Below are positions 25,492 to 32,716 of a stretch of DNA of 38,789 bases, one piece after another. The notes under the pieces are model-generated. The model searched no databases and was not told where the DNA came from. It worked only from the letters and a program-made list of their open reading frames with translations. The stretch's first letter is position 1. Each line of letters starts with the position of its first letter. Origin of the DNA: Synergistaceae bacterium (GTDB lineage Bacteria > Synergistota > Synergistia > Synergistales > Aminobacteriaceae); assembly GCA_018436785.1 (NCBI GenBank), contig JAHDKR010000037.1, positions 1 to 38,789 of the forward strand. The letters run 5' to 3'. Made by a program: the position numbers and the translations under genes.

Positions 25492-26169
25492 TCAACGTCC
25501 GCCGCATATCCTCGCCGGGTTCCCCACAACCTTGGAATCCCGCAGTACATCTCGAAGCACCACAGCCCCCGCCCCGACGACGGCCTGTTCCCCTACTCGC
25601 ATACCGGGGAGCAATATGGCCCCTGCGCCGATGAATGCCCCCTCTTCGACCGTCACTCCGCCGCAGAGTACGGCGCCGGGGCTGATGAAGGCTCCCGGTC
25701 CTATGCGGCAGTGATGGTCGATACTTGCCCGTGTGTTGATCACGCTGTTTTCGCGCACTTCGACGCCGCTTTGCAGCACCGACCCCGCCATGATCTGGCA
25801 TCCGGCCCCGAGCGCGACGTTGTGGGCGAGAACCGCCGATGGGTGCGCCAGAGGAAGGAAGGAGAAGCCCTCTCTGCGGAAGCGTGTATAGAGCGCGTTT
25901 CTGGGGGCGCAGTTGGGGCTTGCGCCGAGGCCGTTGACCAGAACGTACTCCTCCGATGAGAGCGTCGAGAGCAGGTCGTCGTCGCCCAGGACGGGGAGCC
26001 CCTCCCAAAGGTCTCCGGCGTTCAACTTCCGGTCGATCACGCCGTGCGGAGGTAATCCGAGGGCGAGCATCATAACATGTAGCACGGAAGCGTGTCCTCC
26101 GGCGCCGAGCAGCAGTATGCGCCGCTCCGGTCCAGAGCGTTTCGCCCCGTCGTTGAGTTTATTCTTCAA
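25492..26169 (-). CDS. legH: Sugar N-acetyltransferase, NeuD/PglD/LegH-like (left-handed beta helix)
   Basis: The 225-residue protein has a short Rossmann-type N-domain (LLLGAGGHASVLHVM) and a C-terminal hexapeptide beta helix. The helix is seen in repeats such as GAGCQIMAG, IGPGAFISPGAVLCGG and VGAGAVVLRDV, ending VVGNPAR. LegH adds the acetyl group to the 4-amino group of the GDP-sugar. A catalytic-type histidine lies in SIDHHCRIG. The start appears to be TTG 26169, overlapping the legI end by 11 bases; no ATG is available. An O-acetylating NeuD is the alternative, but LegH is otherwise missing from the pathway. Confidence 0.8.
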   Translation of the reverse strand: MKNKLNDGAKRSGPERRILLLGAGGHASVLHVMMLALGLPPHGVIDRKLNAGDLWEGLPVLGDDDLLSTLSSEEYVLVNGLGASPNCAPRNALYTRFRREGFSFLPLAHPSAVLAHNVALGAGCQIMAGSVLQSGVEVRENSVINTRASIDHHCRIGPGAFISPGAVLCGGVTVEEGAFIGAGAILLPGMRVGEQAVVGAGAVVLRDVLRDSKVVGNPARICGGR

Positions 26170-27232
26170 GCGCTTCGTCCTCCGCGTACTCTCTGATCGC
26201 CGTTCGTCCCAAGAGGCTCCAGAAGGAGAAGGGGGACACGCCGCTTCCCGGACGCTTGCACGTTACGTTCTCCGGTGAAAGGCGTTCCCCTTGTATTATC
26301 GCACATTTTGCCGTCAGACTCTTGCGTACAATTTTCCGATTCTCCAACTCCGAGGGTGAGGGAGTTTTTACTCCGCTTCCAAGCGCTGCCTCTGTCCGGC
26401 GGACGGAACGCACCAGTTCGGCGAGTTGGTCCGGTTCGAGTGAGGCTTTGTGATCCGGTCCCGGGAGCGATCTATCGAGGGTAAAGTGCTTTTCGATCAC
26501 AGAAGCTCCCAGGGCGGCGGCGGCGATGGAGACGGCGATTCCCTCGGTGTGGTCGGAGTAGCCGACCGGGAGATTGAACGCATCTCTCAATGTGCGCATC
26601 GAGCGCAGGTTGACCTCGCTGAACGGGGCCGGGTACTCCGTTGTACAGTGCAGCAAGGTAACGCGTTTGCGCAGTGCGTCCTGCCCCTCCTGAGAAACAA
26701 AGGCGGAGAGAAATGCGTCAAGCGACGGAGACTCGTTCGGTGCGACATAGCCGAAGGAGAGGCAGGCGAGCGCCGTCTCCACCTCGCCGAGCGTGCTCAT
26801 TCCGGTGGAGAGGATGACGTCCACGCCTTTTCGGGCTGTGCGGAGGAGCAGCGGTCCGTTGGTGACCTCCCCCGAGCCGAGCTTGATCGTCTTCAGCCCC
26901 AAGCCGTCCGTCAGGAAGTCGAGGCTCTCCTCGTCGAAGGGAGTGGAGAGAAAGTCGATTCCCCGCGCCGAGCACCGTTCAAGCAGCGTTTCATGGGCAG
27001 CGCGTGGCAGTTCGAGTCGTCGGAGCATCTCGTACTGGCTTTCGTCCGTCCCGGTGGTCTGCTTCTGATACTCGGCCTTGGGCGCGTTCCTCCGGACGAG
27101 GAGGTCAGCAGAAAACGTCTGAAACTTGACGGCGTCGGCCCCTGCGTCTGCGGCCGCATCCACCAGTTGCAGCGCCGTATCCAAAGACCCGTTGTGGTTC
27201 ACGCCCGCCTCGGCGATGATGTAGACGCTCAT
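26159..27232 (-). CDS. legI: Legionaminic acid synthase (NeuB family)
   Basis: The 357-residue enzyme condenses the 2,4-diamino-trideoxy-mannose-type sugar with phosphoenolpyruvate. The N-terminal TIM barrel shows IIAEAGVNHNGS and DAVKFQTF. FLSTPFDEESL, KLGSGEVTNGPLL, STGM and GYSDHTEG are also present. The C-terminal SAF (antifreeze-like) domain has RKSLTAKCAI and KRPGSGVSPF. The ATG at 27232 shares a base with the stop of the deacetylase gene (TGATG). The family alone does not separate LegI from PseI or NeuB; legionaminic acid is inferred from ptmE and legB/C/G. Confidence 0.9.
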   Translation of the reverse strand: MSVYIIAEAGVNHNGSLDTALQLVDAAADAGADAVKFQTFSADLLVRRNAPKAEYQKQTTGTDESQYEMLRRLELPRAAHETLLERCSARGIDFLSTPFDEESLDFLTDGLGLKTIKLGSGEVTNGPLLLRTARKGVDVILSTGMSTLGEVETALACLSFGYVAPNESPSLDAFLSAFVSQEGQDALRKRVTLLHCTTEYPAPFSEVNLRSMRTLRDAFNLPVGYSDHTEGIAVSIAAAALGASVIEKHFTLDRSLPGPDHKASLEPDQLAELVRSVRRTEAALGSGVKTPSPSELENRKIVRKSLTAKCAIIQGERLSPENVTCKRPGSGVSPFSFWSLLGRTAIREYAEDEALEE

Positions 27233-27894
27233 CAAAGCACCCTCTCCCTCATCAGCATGAATGCCTCCGCAGCGGCAAATCCCGCTTGCGCTCCCCTGAG
27301 GTGTGCCAGCGCCTCAATCGCCTTCTCACTACGCGGAAAGGGGGAGTGTGCGATCTCGGAGGAGTAGGTATTCATTATATCAATCTTCTCTTCCAGAAAA
27401 CCGGAGATATCGACGAAGACGTTCGGTATGAACGATGGGTGGAAACTTTGATCGCTCTCCGAAATCGTCTCATAGCAGAGGATGCGCTCGACGTCCGGTG
27501 CGCGAAAGGTCTTGAGCGCCGACTGACATGCCTCGAAGAGAACGCGATGATCGGAGTGAACATCCCCTTCGAAAGGCAGGAAGACCGTGTGAGGCTTGAA
27601 GGTTTCGATCACACGCGACAGATCTTCAACCAGCTTCTTTCTGGGTGTCTCGCCGATCCCTCCCGGGGGAAAGTCGAGTATTTCAACGAAAGAAAACCCG
27701 TACCGCTCTTTCACCGTCCGGATATCCTGTTCTCTTTGGCGTGCGAATTCCACAAGAAATCCGTTCTTCGGTGTGGGCGACGTTGCCAGCAGCCAGCCGA
27801 AACGATCACCTGCGGCTTTCATTTTCAGTAGTGTGCCGCCGCATCCGAGCGTTTCGTCGTCGGCATGCGGGGCTATTACAAGCACGGTCTTCAT
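27232..27894 (-). CDS. PIG-L family N-deacetylase (LmbE-like)
   Basis: The 220-residue zinc hydrolase shows the metal-binding motif VIAPHADDETLGCGG at residues 6-20 and the second site HSDHR at about residue 113. The family removes N-acetyl groups from sugars. It overlaps the formyltransferase-like gene by 4 bases and touches legI, so it is coupled to both. A plausible job is to free an amino group of the nonulosonic acid or a precursor so that another acyl group can be put on. That step order is inference. Confidence 0.85.
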   Translation of the reverse strand: MKTVLVIAPHADDETLGCGGTLLKMKAAGDRFGWLLATSPTPKNGFLVEFARQREQDIRTVKERYGFSFVEILDFPPGGIGETPRKKLVEDLSRVIETFKPHTVFLPFEGDVHSDHRVLFEACQSALKTFRAPDVERILCYETISESDQSFHPSFIPNVFVDISGFLEEKIDIMNTYSSEIAHSPFPRSEKAIEALAHLRGAQAGFAAAEAFMLMRERVL

Positions 27895-28793
27895 ACGAAA
27901 TACTCTCCTTTGCAGAGTGTATCGGGGAGCGTATGCTCCGATAAGGCCACGATTCCGTCGCCGCTTTTCACGATGATCGTGTTCCCCCGAATTTCTAGAA
28001 TCTTCCCCGGTTCGGCGTATTCAGCGCCGTCGAAACAGTCGGAGAGAACATCCGCTCTGCCGACGACATACTCTTCGCCGTTGTATTCGAGGTGCGCACC
28101 CGGGTAGGGGGGGCGAAGCGCCCGTATCAAATTGCGAATTCCCGACGAGGGCATACGGAAGTCGATGCGGCCGTCCGATTTGGTCCGTTTCCTCCATGAA
28201 TTTCCCGCTCCCGAGGCTTGGTGCGTTCCCCGAAGCACGCCGCTTACGATCATTGTGTCGATCTCTTCGGTCTGGTGCTCCGCGACGGTTTGCAGTTTTT
28301 GATAGAGGCTTGAGGCGTCGTCCTCTTTGTCAATGACAACGACGCGTTGCGAGAGTACGTCGCCCGTGTCCGCTCCTTCGTCCATGCGGAAGAATGTGGA
28401 GCCTGTTTTGGGAAGGCCCAACGCCAGCGCCCAGATGACAGGGTGCCTTCCCCGATTGAAGGGGAGCAGCGCAGGATGATAGCCTACGCACCCCAGAGGA
28501 GCCGCCGAGAGCAGAGCGGTTCCGAGCAGGTGCGACCAGCCGAAACAGTAGATCGCTTGGGGGGCAGTGCGTTCTATACAAGAGAGAATCTCTTTCTGGT
28601 CTCCGTGTTCCGTAAAGAGCACGGGAATACCGAACCCTTCTACAGTTCGGGAGAGATCGCAATGGTCGCTGTTGAACGGGGAGCGTTTTTTCGTGACGAC
28701 GCCGCAGATCTCGACCACGCGGTTTTCGAGTATCCGCTTGAGAAGCGCCCTGCTGAAATCCACGCATCCGATGAAGAGAACCCTGGGTTTCAT
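27891..28793 (-). CDS. Formyltransferase-like protein (Fmt/ArnA-N family fold)
   Basis: The 300-residue protein has the formyltransferase core with YHPALLPFNRGRHP at about residue 110 and STFFRMDEGADTGDVL after it. A C-terminal domain carrying LIRALRPPYPGAH matches the linker of ArnA and Fmt. The catalytic His and Asp are seen, but the Asn of the usual N-x-H is Gly (GYH), so activity or substrate may differ. It sits between legG and the PIG-L gene with ATGA overlaps on both sides. Replacement of an acetyl by a formyl group is a reasonable but unproven role. Confidence 0.75.
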   Translation of the reverse strand: MKPRVLFIGCVDFSRALLKRILENRVVEICGVVTKKRSPFNSDHCDLSRTVEGFGIPVLFTEHGDQKEILSCIERTAPQAIYCFGWSHLLGTALLSAAPLGCVGYHPALLPFNRGRHPVIWALALGLPKTGSTFFRMDEGADTGDVLSQRVVVIDKEDDASSLYQKLQTVAEHQTEEIDTMIVSGVLRGTHQASGAGNSWRKRTKSDGRIDFRMPSSGIRNLIRALRPPYPGAHLEYNGEEYVVGRADVLSDCFDGAEYAEPGKILEIRGNTIIVKSGDGIVALSEHTLPDTLCKGEYFV

Positions 28794-29956
28794 TCGTCCA
28801 CCTCGAGTGCGTGAAATTGTTTCTCCAGAATGCCGTCGAGACTGCATGTCTTCAGCAGCTTCACGATCTTTTTCGCAACGTCGCCGGAGCCGTACAGGCT
28901 GACTGTGTTCTTCGCCTTCTCCCCGAAGGCGGGGGTGAGGGCGAGCGCGATGGCGTCGGCGATTTTTTCGCGTTCTTCTTCGCAGTCGATGACCGAGTCG
29001 GCCTTGAGGCGGCCCTTCTGGCGGTTGCCGATGTTGACGGTGGGCTTGCCGCAGGCGGGGGCTTCGGTGAGGCCGCTGGAGGAGTTTCCGACAACGGCGT
29101 CGCAGAGTTTCATCAGGCTGAGATAGCGTTTCTGCCCGAGGGAGACGAACGCCTTCGCCCGCTCTGTATGCGCGTCGACGAAATTCTGTGTCATGCGGAT
29201 CAATCCTCGCCCTTCGGCGTCGGCGTTCGGCATGGTGAAGACGAATCGCGCGTCGGGGAAATCTTCGAGCGCATGCAAAAGCTCTCCGAACGGTTTCTCC
29301 GGGCTCCCTTCGAGGGTGACGGGGTGGTAGGTGATCAGGAGGAGTGGAGATGACAGTGGAAAGTCAAGCTCTTTTTCCAGCTCGCTCCATGAGAGCAGCG
29401 GAAGGCGCTGCAGATGCTCCAGCCCAGGTGCGCCGACGAAGAAGACCCGGTCGGGAGATTCCCCCATCTGCACGACGCGTTTTCGGTAGGCTTCTGCGGC
29501 GGTGAAGTGGAGGTGCGACATTTTTGTGACGGCGTGGCGGATGGGTTCGTCGATCAGACCTTCGGTGGACTCCCCTCCGTGGAGGTGCGCCACGGGAATG
29601 CGCAGCATGGTGGCGGCGGTGACTGCGGAGAGGATTTCGAACCTGTCGCCGAGGACGAGCAGGATATCCGGTTTCAGCCGGTCGAGCGCGTCGGCGAAGC
29701 CTATCGTCCCGAGCCCGACGGACTTGGCGACGGCGACGGGGGTGTCGCTGGAAAGAAGCATCTCCACCTTGGCGTCGATGGCAAATCCGTCCTCTTCGAT
29801 CCGCTTCCACGTGGAGCCGAATTCCGGCGAAAGGTGCGCTCCCGTGACGATGAGCTGCAACTGCAATTCCGGGTCGGCCTGAATCTCCTTCATCAACCAG
29901 TACAGCAGCCCGTACTCGGCGCGGGTGCCGGTAACGACGGCGATCTTACGGGTCAT
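28790..29956 (-). CDS. legG: Hydrolysing NDP-sugar 2-epimerase (LegG/NeuC family)
   Basis: In the legionaminic route LegG removes GDP and epimerises C2, giving the free mannose-type sugar for LegI. The 388-residue GT-B-like protein begins MTRKIAVVTGTRAEYGLL. It has VLGDRFEILSAV, AHLHGGESTEGLIDEPIRHA, the phosphate-site stretch GNSSSGLTEAP, and GNRQKGR. I chose ATG 29956 because AAAGGAG lies 9 bases upstream. A truncated second copy of its 5' end stands at 31474-31593, next to legC. The true coupling to legC was therefore broken by the inserted toxin-antitoxin-chaperone module, leaving legG with a separate ribosome site. Confidence 0.9.
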   Translation of the reverse strand: MTRKIAVVTGTRAEYGLLYWLMKEIQADPELQLQLIVTGAHLSPEFGSTWKRIEEDGFAIDAKVEMLLSSDTPVAVAKSVGLGTIGFADALDRLKPDILLVLGDRFEILSAVTAATMLRIPVAHLHGGESTEGLIDEPIRHAVTKMSHLHFTAAEAYRKRVVQMGESPDRVFFVGAPGLEHLQRLPLLSWSELEKELDFPLSSPLLLITYHPVTLEGSPEKPFGELLHALEDFPDARFVFTMPNADAEGRGLIRMTQNFVDAHTERAKAFVSLGQKRYLSLMKLCDAVVGNSSSGLTEAPACGKPTVNIGNRQKGRLKADSVIDCEEEREKIADAIALALTPAFGEKAKNTVSLYGSGDVAKKIVKLLKTCSLDGILEKQFHALEVDE

Positions 29957-29961
29957 GCTCG
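29878..29961 (-). repeat. 84-bp direct repeat (legG 5' end), copy in the intact gene
   Basis: This stretch covers codons 1 to about 26 of legG plus 5 upstream bases. It matches 31515-31598 with about four single-base differences. It marks one edge of the inserted module. Confidence 0.85.
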
Positions 29962-30115
29962 GCATCTCCTTTCGAAAAAAGACTCTGGACGCTCTCCGCC
30001 GATTGGAGGCAAACAGGTTTCCTTTCACAGTTATTTCTTGAACCGAACCTTCAAGTATTTCTTGACGGTTGATGCCAGTGCAACTCACCTTATTTCATGT
30101 TTCGAAGACGATGCT

Positions 30116-30577
30116 TCATCCCTGTTTCGAGCGATCTCTTGTCTCCGGAATCGCTTGTGCTACGAAAGAAAGCGGCGGGAGAATGTACGGCGGAAGGTGG
30201 GGTCCCGACCCGGCGATGGTGTGCAGCATGTTCCGCGCCCCGCTGTAGAGAATGTTCAGTCCTGTGACGATCAGGCGCTCGACGAATGCTTCCCTTTCAC
30301 CGGGGGCTTCGGGAAGCTCGTCCTTCCATCTGAAAATGCCGACGCAGGAGAGGCTGAAACGATACAGAGGATGCGTATCCTTTTCTTCGTCCCCGGAGGC
30401 CACCTGAAGCAGAACCTGAAACTTTCCGTCTTGGCCGACAGGTGTGTGCGAATGCGTGGTGACGGAGCGCGGCGGAGTTTGTTCGCTCCCCTTGTCGGGA
30501 GGAAAAGCCTGAAACATGACCTCGGAGAAAAAGTAGTGCTCCAGTTCAAGCGGCGAGGGTATCGGCGCGATGTTCAT
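30116..30577 (-). CDS. SecB-like chaperone of a toxin-antitoxin-chaperone (TAC) system
   Basis: The 153-residue protein aligns by eye with SecB over its second half. FSLSCVGIFRW matches the SecB strand ending GGIF. NILYSGARNMLHTIAGSG then PPYILPPLSF matches NILFPYARE...NLAPVNF of E. coli SecB. Export SecB is not normally placed after a higBA pair; SecB-like proteins in that position (such as Rv1957 of M. tuberculosis) fold the antitoxin. Its ATG lies 32 bases inside the antitoxin gene with CGGAGGAG upstream, so translation is coupled. The N-terminal 40 residues are divergent. It is the last gene of the three-gene unit. Confidence 0.83.
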   Translation of the reverse strand: MNIAPIPSPLELEHYFFSEVMFQAFPPDKGSEQTPPRSVTTHSHTPVGQDGKFQVLLQVASGDEEKDTHPLYRFSLSCVGIFRWKDELPEAPGEREAFVERLIVTGLNILYSGARNMLHTIAGSGPHLPPYILPPLSFVAQAIPETRDRSKQG

Positions 30578-30971
30578 GCGGCTCCTCCGTATTTATCGCA
30601 GGTTCGCTTTTCGGCGGTTCGAGCGCATCCCAGGAAACGGGAGCGGATGTTCCCGCGTTCGGTTGGCTCTTCCAGTTCGCGGCTTCGGTCGGAGAGATGT
30701 CTTCAAATGCGAGCGAGAGCTTAAGACCGAGAGCAAGCGAAAGATTGACCATGGTTTTGACGGTGAAGTTCAGCGCGCCGGCGTTGAGCGTCCTGCTGAC
30801 GTAGGCCTGCGATTTTCCGAGGCGTTCGGCAAGCTCTTTGCGGGTGACGCGCTTCGTCTCCATCGCCTTCAGAATTGCGTCGAGAAACGAAATCTGGACG
30901 TCTTCCAGCCAGTATTCTGGCGATTTCACGGCGTCTTTGAACGCCGATTCATATCTGCTTCCGTATTCCAT
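30546..30971 (-). CDS. higA: HigA-like antitoxin with XRE-type helix-turn-helix and long C-terminal tail
   Basis: The 141-residue protein has a central helix-turn-helix (RKELAERLGKSQAYVSRTLN, residues ~45-64) that would bind its own operator, followed by FTVKTMVNLSLALGLKLSL. About 45 residues then follow with little predicted order, including ANWKSQP and PVSWDALEPP. In TAC systems a C-terminal chaperone-addiction segment of this sort makes the antitoxin depend on the SecB-like chaperone. The ATG at 30971 has GGAG 8 bases upstream and lies 5 bases after the toxin stop. An in-frame start 18 bases earlier is less likely. Confidence 0.82.
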   Translation of the reverse strand: MEYGSRYESAFKDAVKSPEYWLEDVQISFLDAILKAMETKRVTRKELAERLGKSQAYVSRTLNAGALNFTVKTMVNLSLALGLKLSLAFEDISPTEAANWKSQPNAGTSAPVSWDALEPPKSEPAINTEEPHEHRADTLAA

Positions 30972-30976
30972 GCGTA

Positions 30977-31384
30977 TCACTCCATCCATTCAAGAGCGTT
31001 TTGCTCTTTCTTTGCGAAATACTCTTGTTTGATCCTGATCGCTCTCTCCTGCTCAGGCGAAGGCGTCTTTTGCCCCTTCTTGACGAAAAAATGCGTGCAG
31101 ATAATCAGTCTGTTCGCGTCGTAGAACCAAGGTATTCGATACGAGCCGCCTCTCACCTTGAACTGCCAGATTCCGTCGGCGATGGTGTGGCAGGTTTCGG
31201 AGAGGGTGCGTGGATTTCTGCACGCCTGTTCGACGAGGCGGAGCAGGCGCGTTCTTTCCGTTGCGCATGTTCCGTTCGGAGGCGTCCATTCTCCGGAGAG
31301 AAAAGCCGAACAATCGTGCTCGTTGTTCGGGTGTTCGGCAGCGTATACGGCGAAAATCTCTTTTGCGACAAGCCATAGTCTCAT
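30977..31384 (-). CDS. higB: HigB-like toxin (RelE superfamily, Gp49-like)
   Basis: The 135-residue protein has the RelE/HigB core in its second half: GIWQFKVRGGSYRIPWFYDANR, a strand-rich ribosome-binding fold, then IICTHFFVKKGQKTP and the terminal helix with RAIRIKQEY. Such toxins cleave mRNA at the ribosome. The first 60 residues are an extension not typical of short HigB proteins. It is the first gene of a toxin, antitoxin, chaperone operon with promoter and operator just upstream. The leader is only about 18 bases and no ribosome site is visible, so translation may be near leaderless. Confidence 0.83.
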   Translation of the reverse strand: MRLWLVAKEIFAVYAAEHPNNEHDCSAFLSGEWTPPNGTCATERTRLLRLVEQACRNPRTLSETCHTIADGIWQFKVRGGSYRIPWFYDANRLIICTHFFVKKGQKTPSPEQERAIRIKQEYFAKKEQNALEWME

Positions 31385-31385
31385 G

Positions 31386-31407
31386 CGATTAACCTATATG
31401 TTAAGCG
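31386..31407. promoter_or_regulatory. Palindromic operator at the TAC promoter start point
   Basis: On the plus strand the arms CGATTAAC and GTTAAGCG flank the spacer CTATAT, with 7 of 8 arm positions matching. It begins 2 bases upstream of the toxin ATG and overlaps the expected transcription start. That is where a HigA-type antitoxin usually binds to shut off its own operon. Binding is inferred. Confidence 0.65.
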
Positions 31408-31408
31408 T

Positions 31409-31438
31409 ATTATGGGGCACGCTGTCTCGGTTTGTCAA
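31409..31438 (-). promoter_or_regulatory. Sigma-70-type promoter of the TAC module
   Basis: On the minus strand TTGACA (31433-31438) and CATAAT (31409-31414) are separated by 18 bases. The predicted start near 31402 falls in the palindrome at 31386-31407. This gives the module transcription independent of the surrounding operon. Confidence 0.7.
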
Positions 31439-31473
31439 GCCGGGTTTTCGTTCTTTGGAAATGCGTCCGTCGG

Positions 31474-31593
31474 TCATAACTTCAATCTCTTCTCCGGCTC
31501 CAGCACACTATCGACCTGAATCTCCTTCATCAGCCAGTACAACAGCCCGTATTCGGCGCGGGTGCCGGTAACGACGGCGATCTTGCGGGTCAT
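31474..31593 (-). pseudogene. legG: Truncated 5' fragment of legG (first ~27 codons)
   Basis: The fragment reads MTRKIAVVTGTRAEYGLLYW then LMKEIQ, identical to LegG, and then diverges to a stop after 39 codons. Its ATG overlaps the legC stop by 4 bases (ATGA), as expected for the original operon junction. The intact gene now lies about 1.6 kb downstream, beyond the toxin-antitoxin-chaperone genes. A short peptide might still be made but would not fold as an epimerase. Confidence 0.88.
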
Positions 31594-31598
31594 GCTCG
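31515..31598 (-). repeat. 84-bp direct repeat (legG 5' end), copy next to legC
   Basis: Near-identical direct partner of 29878-29961, with about four mismatches. The two copies bracket the TAC module. Confidence 0.85.
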
Positions 31599-32699
31599 AC
31601 CACCCTTTTCGAGCAGCACCTCCCGCACGATCTCCGCAGCGCGTCTTACTGAGTTCTCGTCGTTCGCCGTCGAAGCGGGGAGGTTGAATCCCTGTTCGTA
31701 GATGCGCTCGGCGTTCGGGCAGGGGAAGGGAGAGTGCTGCCGCAGATAGGGATAGGTATGCAACGGCGAGAAGATGCGCCGTGTCGGAACGCCGCGTTCG
31801 CGAATGGCTTCCTGAAGCTCGGGGACGGGAACGTGTTCGACGGTGATGGAGGGGAGCCACCAGGCGCTCGTCCCCTCCGGCGTCTCCTTCTGGAGGGCGA
31901 CGCCGGGAAGGCCGTCCAGGGCTTCTTTGTAGATCCGCGCGAACGTCCGTTTTTTTTGCAGAAAGTCTTCGACGCGCTCCATCTGCGCCAGGCCGAGGGA
32001 GGCTTCGAGGTTGGTCATCCGGTAGTTGTAGCCCAGTTCGGGGTGGTAGTAACCCTTGGATGCGTCCCGCGCCTGGTTCACGAGGAACTTGACGCGCTTC
32101 GCCCGTTCCGCGTCGAGTGTCGTCACCATCCCGCCGCCTCCGGTGGTGATGAGCTTGTTGCCGTTGAAGCTGAAGCAGCCGAACTCCCCCAGCGTGCCGG
32201 TGGGCTTTCCGCGCCACGTGCCGCCGAGGCTTTCTGTGGCGTCCTCTACTATCGTGATGTTGCGTTGTTCGCAGATTTCGAGCAGTGGGTCCATGTCGCA
32301 CGGGTTGCCGTAGATGTGGACGGGGATGATCGCCTTCGTCCGGGGGGTGACGGCGTCGCGGACCTTTTGGATGTCGAGCGTCCACGTGTCGGCATCCACG
32401 TCGACCAGCACTGGGGTGGCTCCCGCGTAGAGAACGGGGTTGACCGAGGCGACGAAGCTGAGCGCGGGGACGATCACCTCGTCGCCCGCTCCTATGCCAA
32501 GCTCTTCAAGCGCGATGTGGATCGCGGCGGTGCCGCTCTGCACGGCGACGGCCGCCGGCACGCCAAGATACCGGGCGAAGCGTTCCTCGAACTCCGGAAC
32601 GAACGGACCGGCAGTGGAGACGTAGGTGGAGTCGACGCATTGAAACAGCATTTCTTTTTCCCGTTCGCCGAGGTTCGGCGCGTCAAGCAGCAATGGCAT
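31590..32699 (-). CDS. legC: GDP-sugar aminotransferase (LegC, DegT/DnrJ/EryC1 family)
   Basis: The 369-residue PLP enzyme adds the 4-amino group to the keto sugar made by LegB. Visible are AVQSGTAAIHIAL, VDADTWTLD, VEDATESLGG, and the PLP-binding lysine in CFSFNGNKLITTGGGG at about residues 190-205. The Arg/Tyr region GYNYRMTNLEASLGLAQ is also present. I chose ATG 32699 with AAGGTGA about 8 bases upstream; legB ends 17 bases earlier. Its stop overlaps the start of the legG fragment. Length is normal for the family. Confidence 0.9.
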   Translation of the reverse strand: MPLLLDAPNLGEREKEMLFQCVDSTYVSTAGPFVPEFEERFARYLGVPAAVAVQSGTAAIHIALEELGIGAGDEVIVPALSFVASVNPVLYAGATPVLVDVDADTWTLDIQKVRDAVTPRTKAIIPVHIYGNPCDMDPLLEICEQRNITIVEDATESLGGTWRGKPTGTLGEFGCFSFNGNKLITTGGGGMVTTLDAERAKRVKFLVNQARDASKGYYHPELGYNYRMTNLEASLGLAQMERVEDFLQKKRTFARIYKEALDGLPGVALQKETPEGTSAWWLPSITVEHVPVPELQEAIRERGVPTRRIFSPLHTYPYLRQHSPFPCPNAERIYEQGFNLPASTANDENSVRRAAEIVREVLLEKGGRA

Positions 32700-32716
32700 T
32701 GCGTTCACCTTCGATT

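Noticed and set aside
29957..30115. A separate promoter for the intact legG in the gap after the SecB-like gene
   Set aside because: Only weak matches (TTGCAC with AAATAC) and short CAAGAAATA repeats are seen. Read-through from the TAC promoter is simpler.
29878..31598. The 84-bp duplication as a transposon target duplication
   Set aside because: It is far too long, has several mismatches and there is no transposase. Recombination or segmental duplication is more likely.
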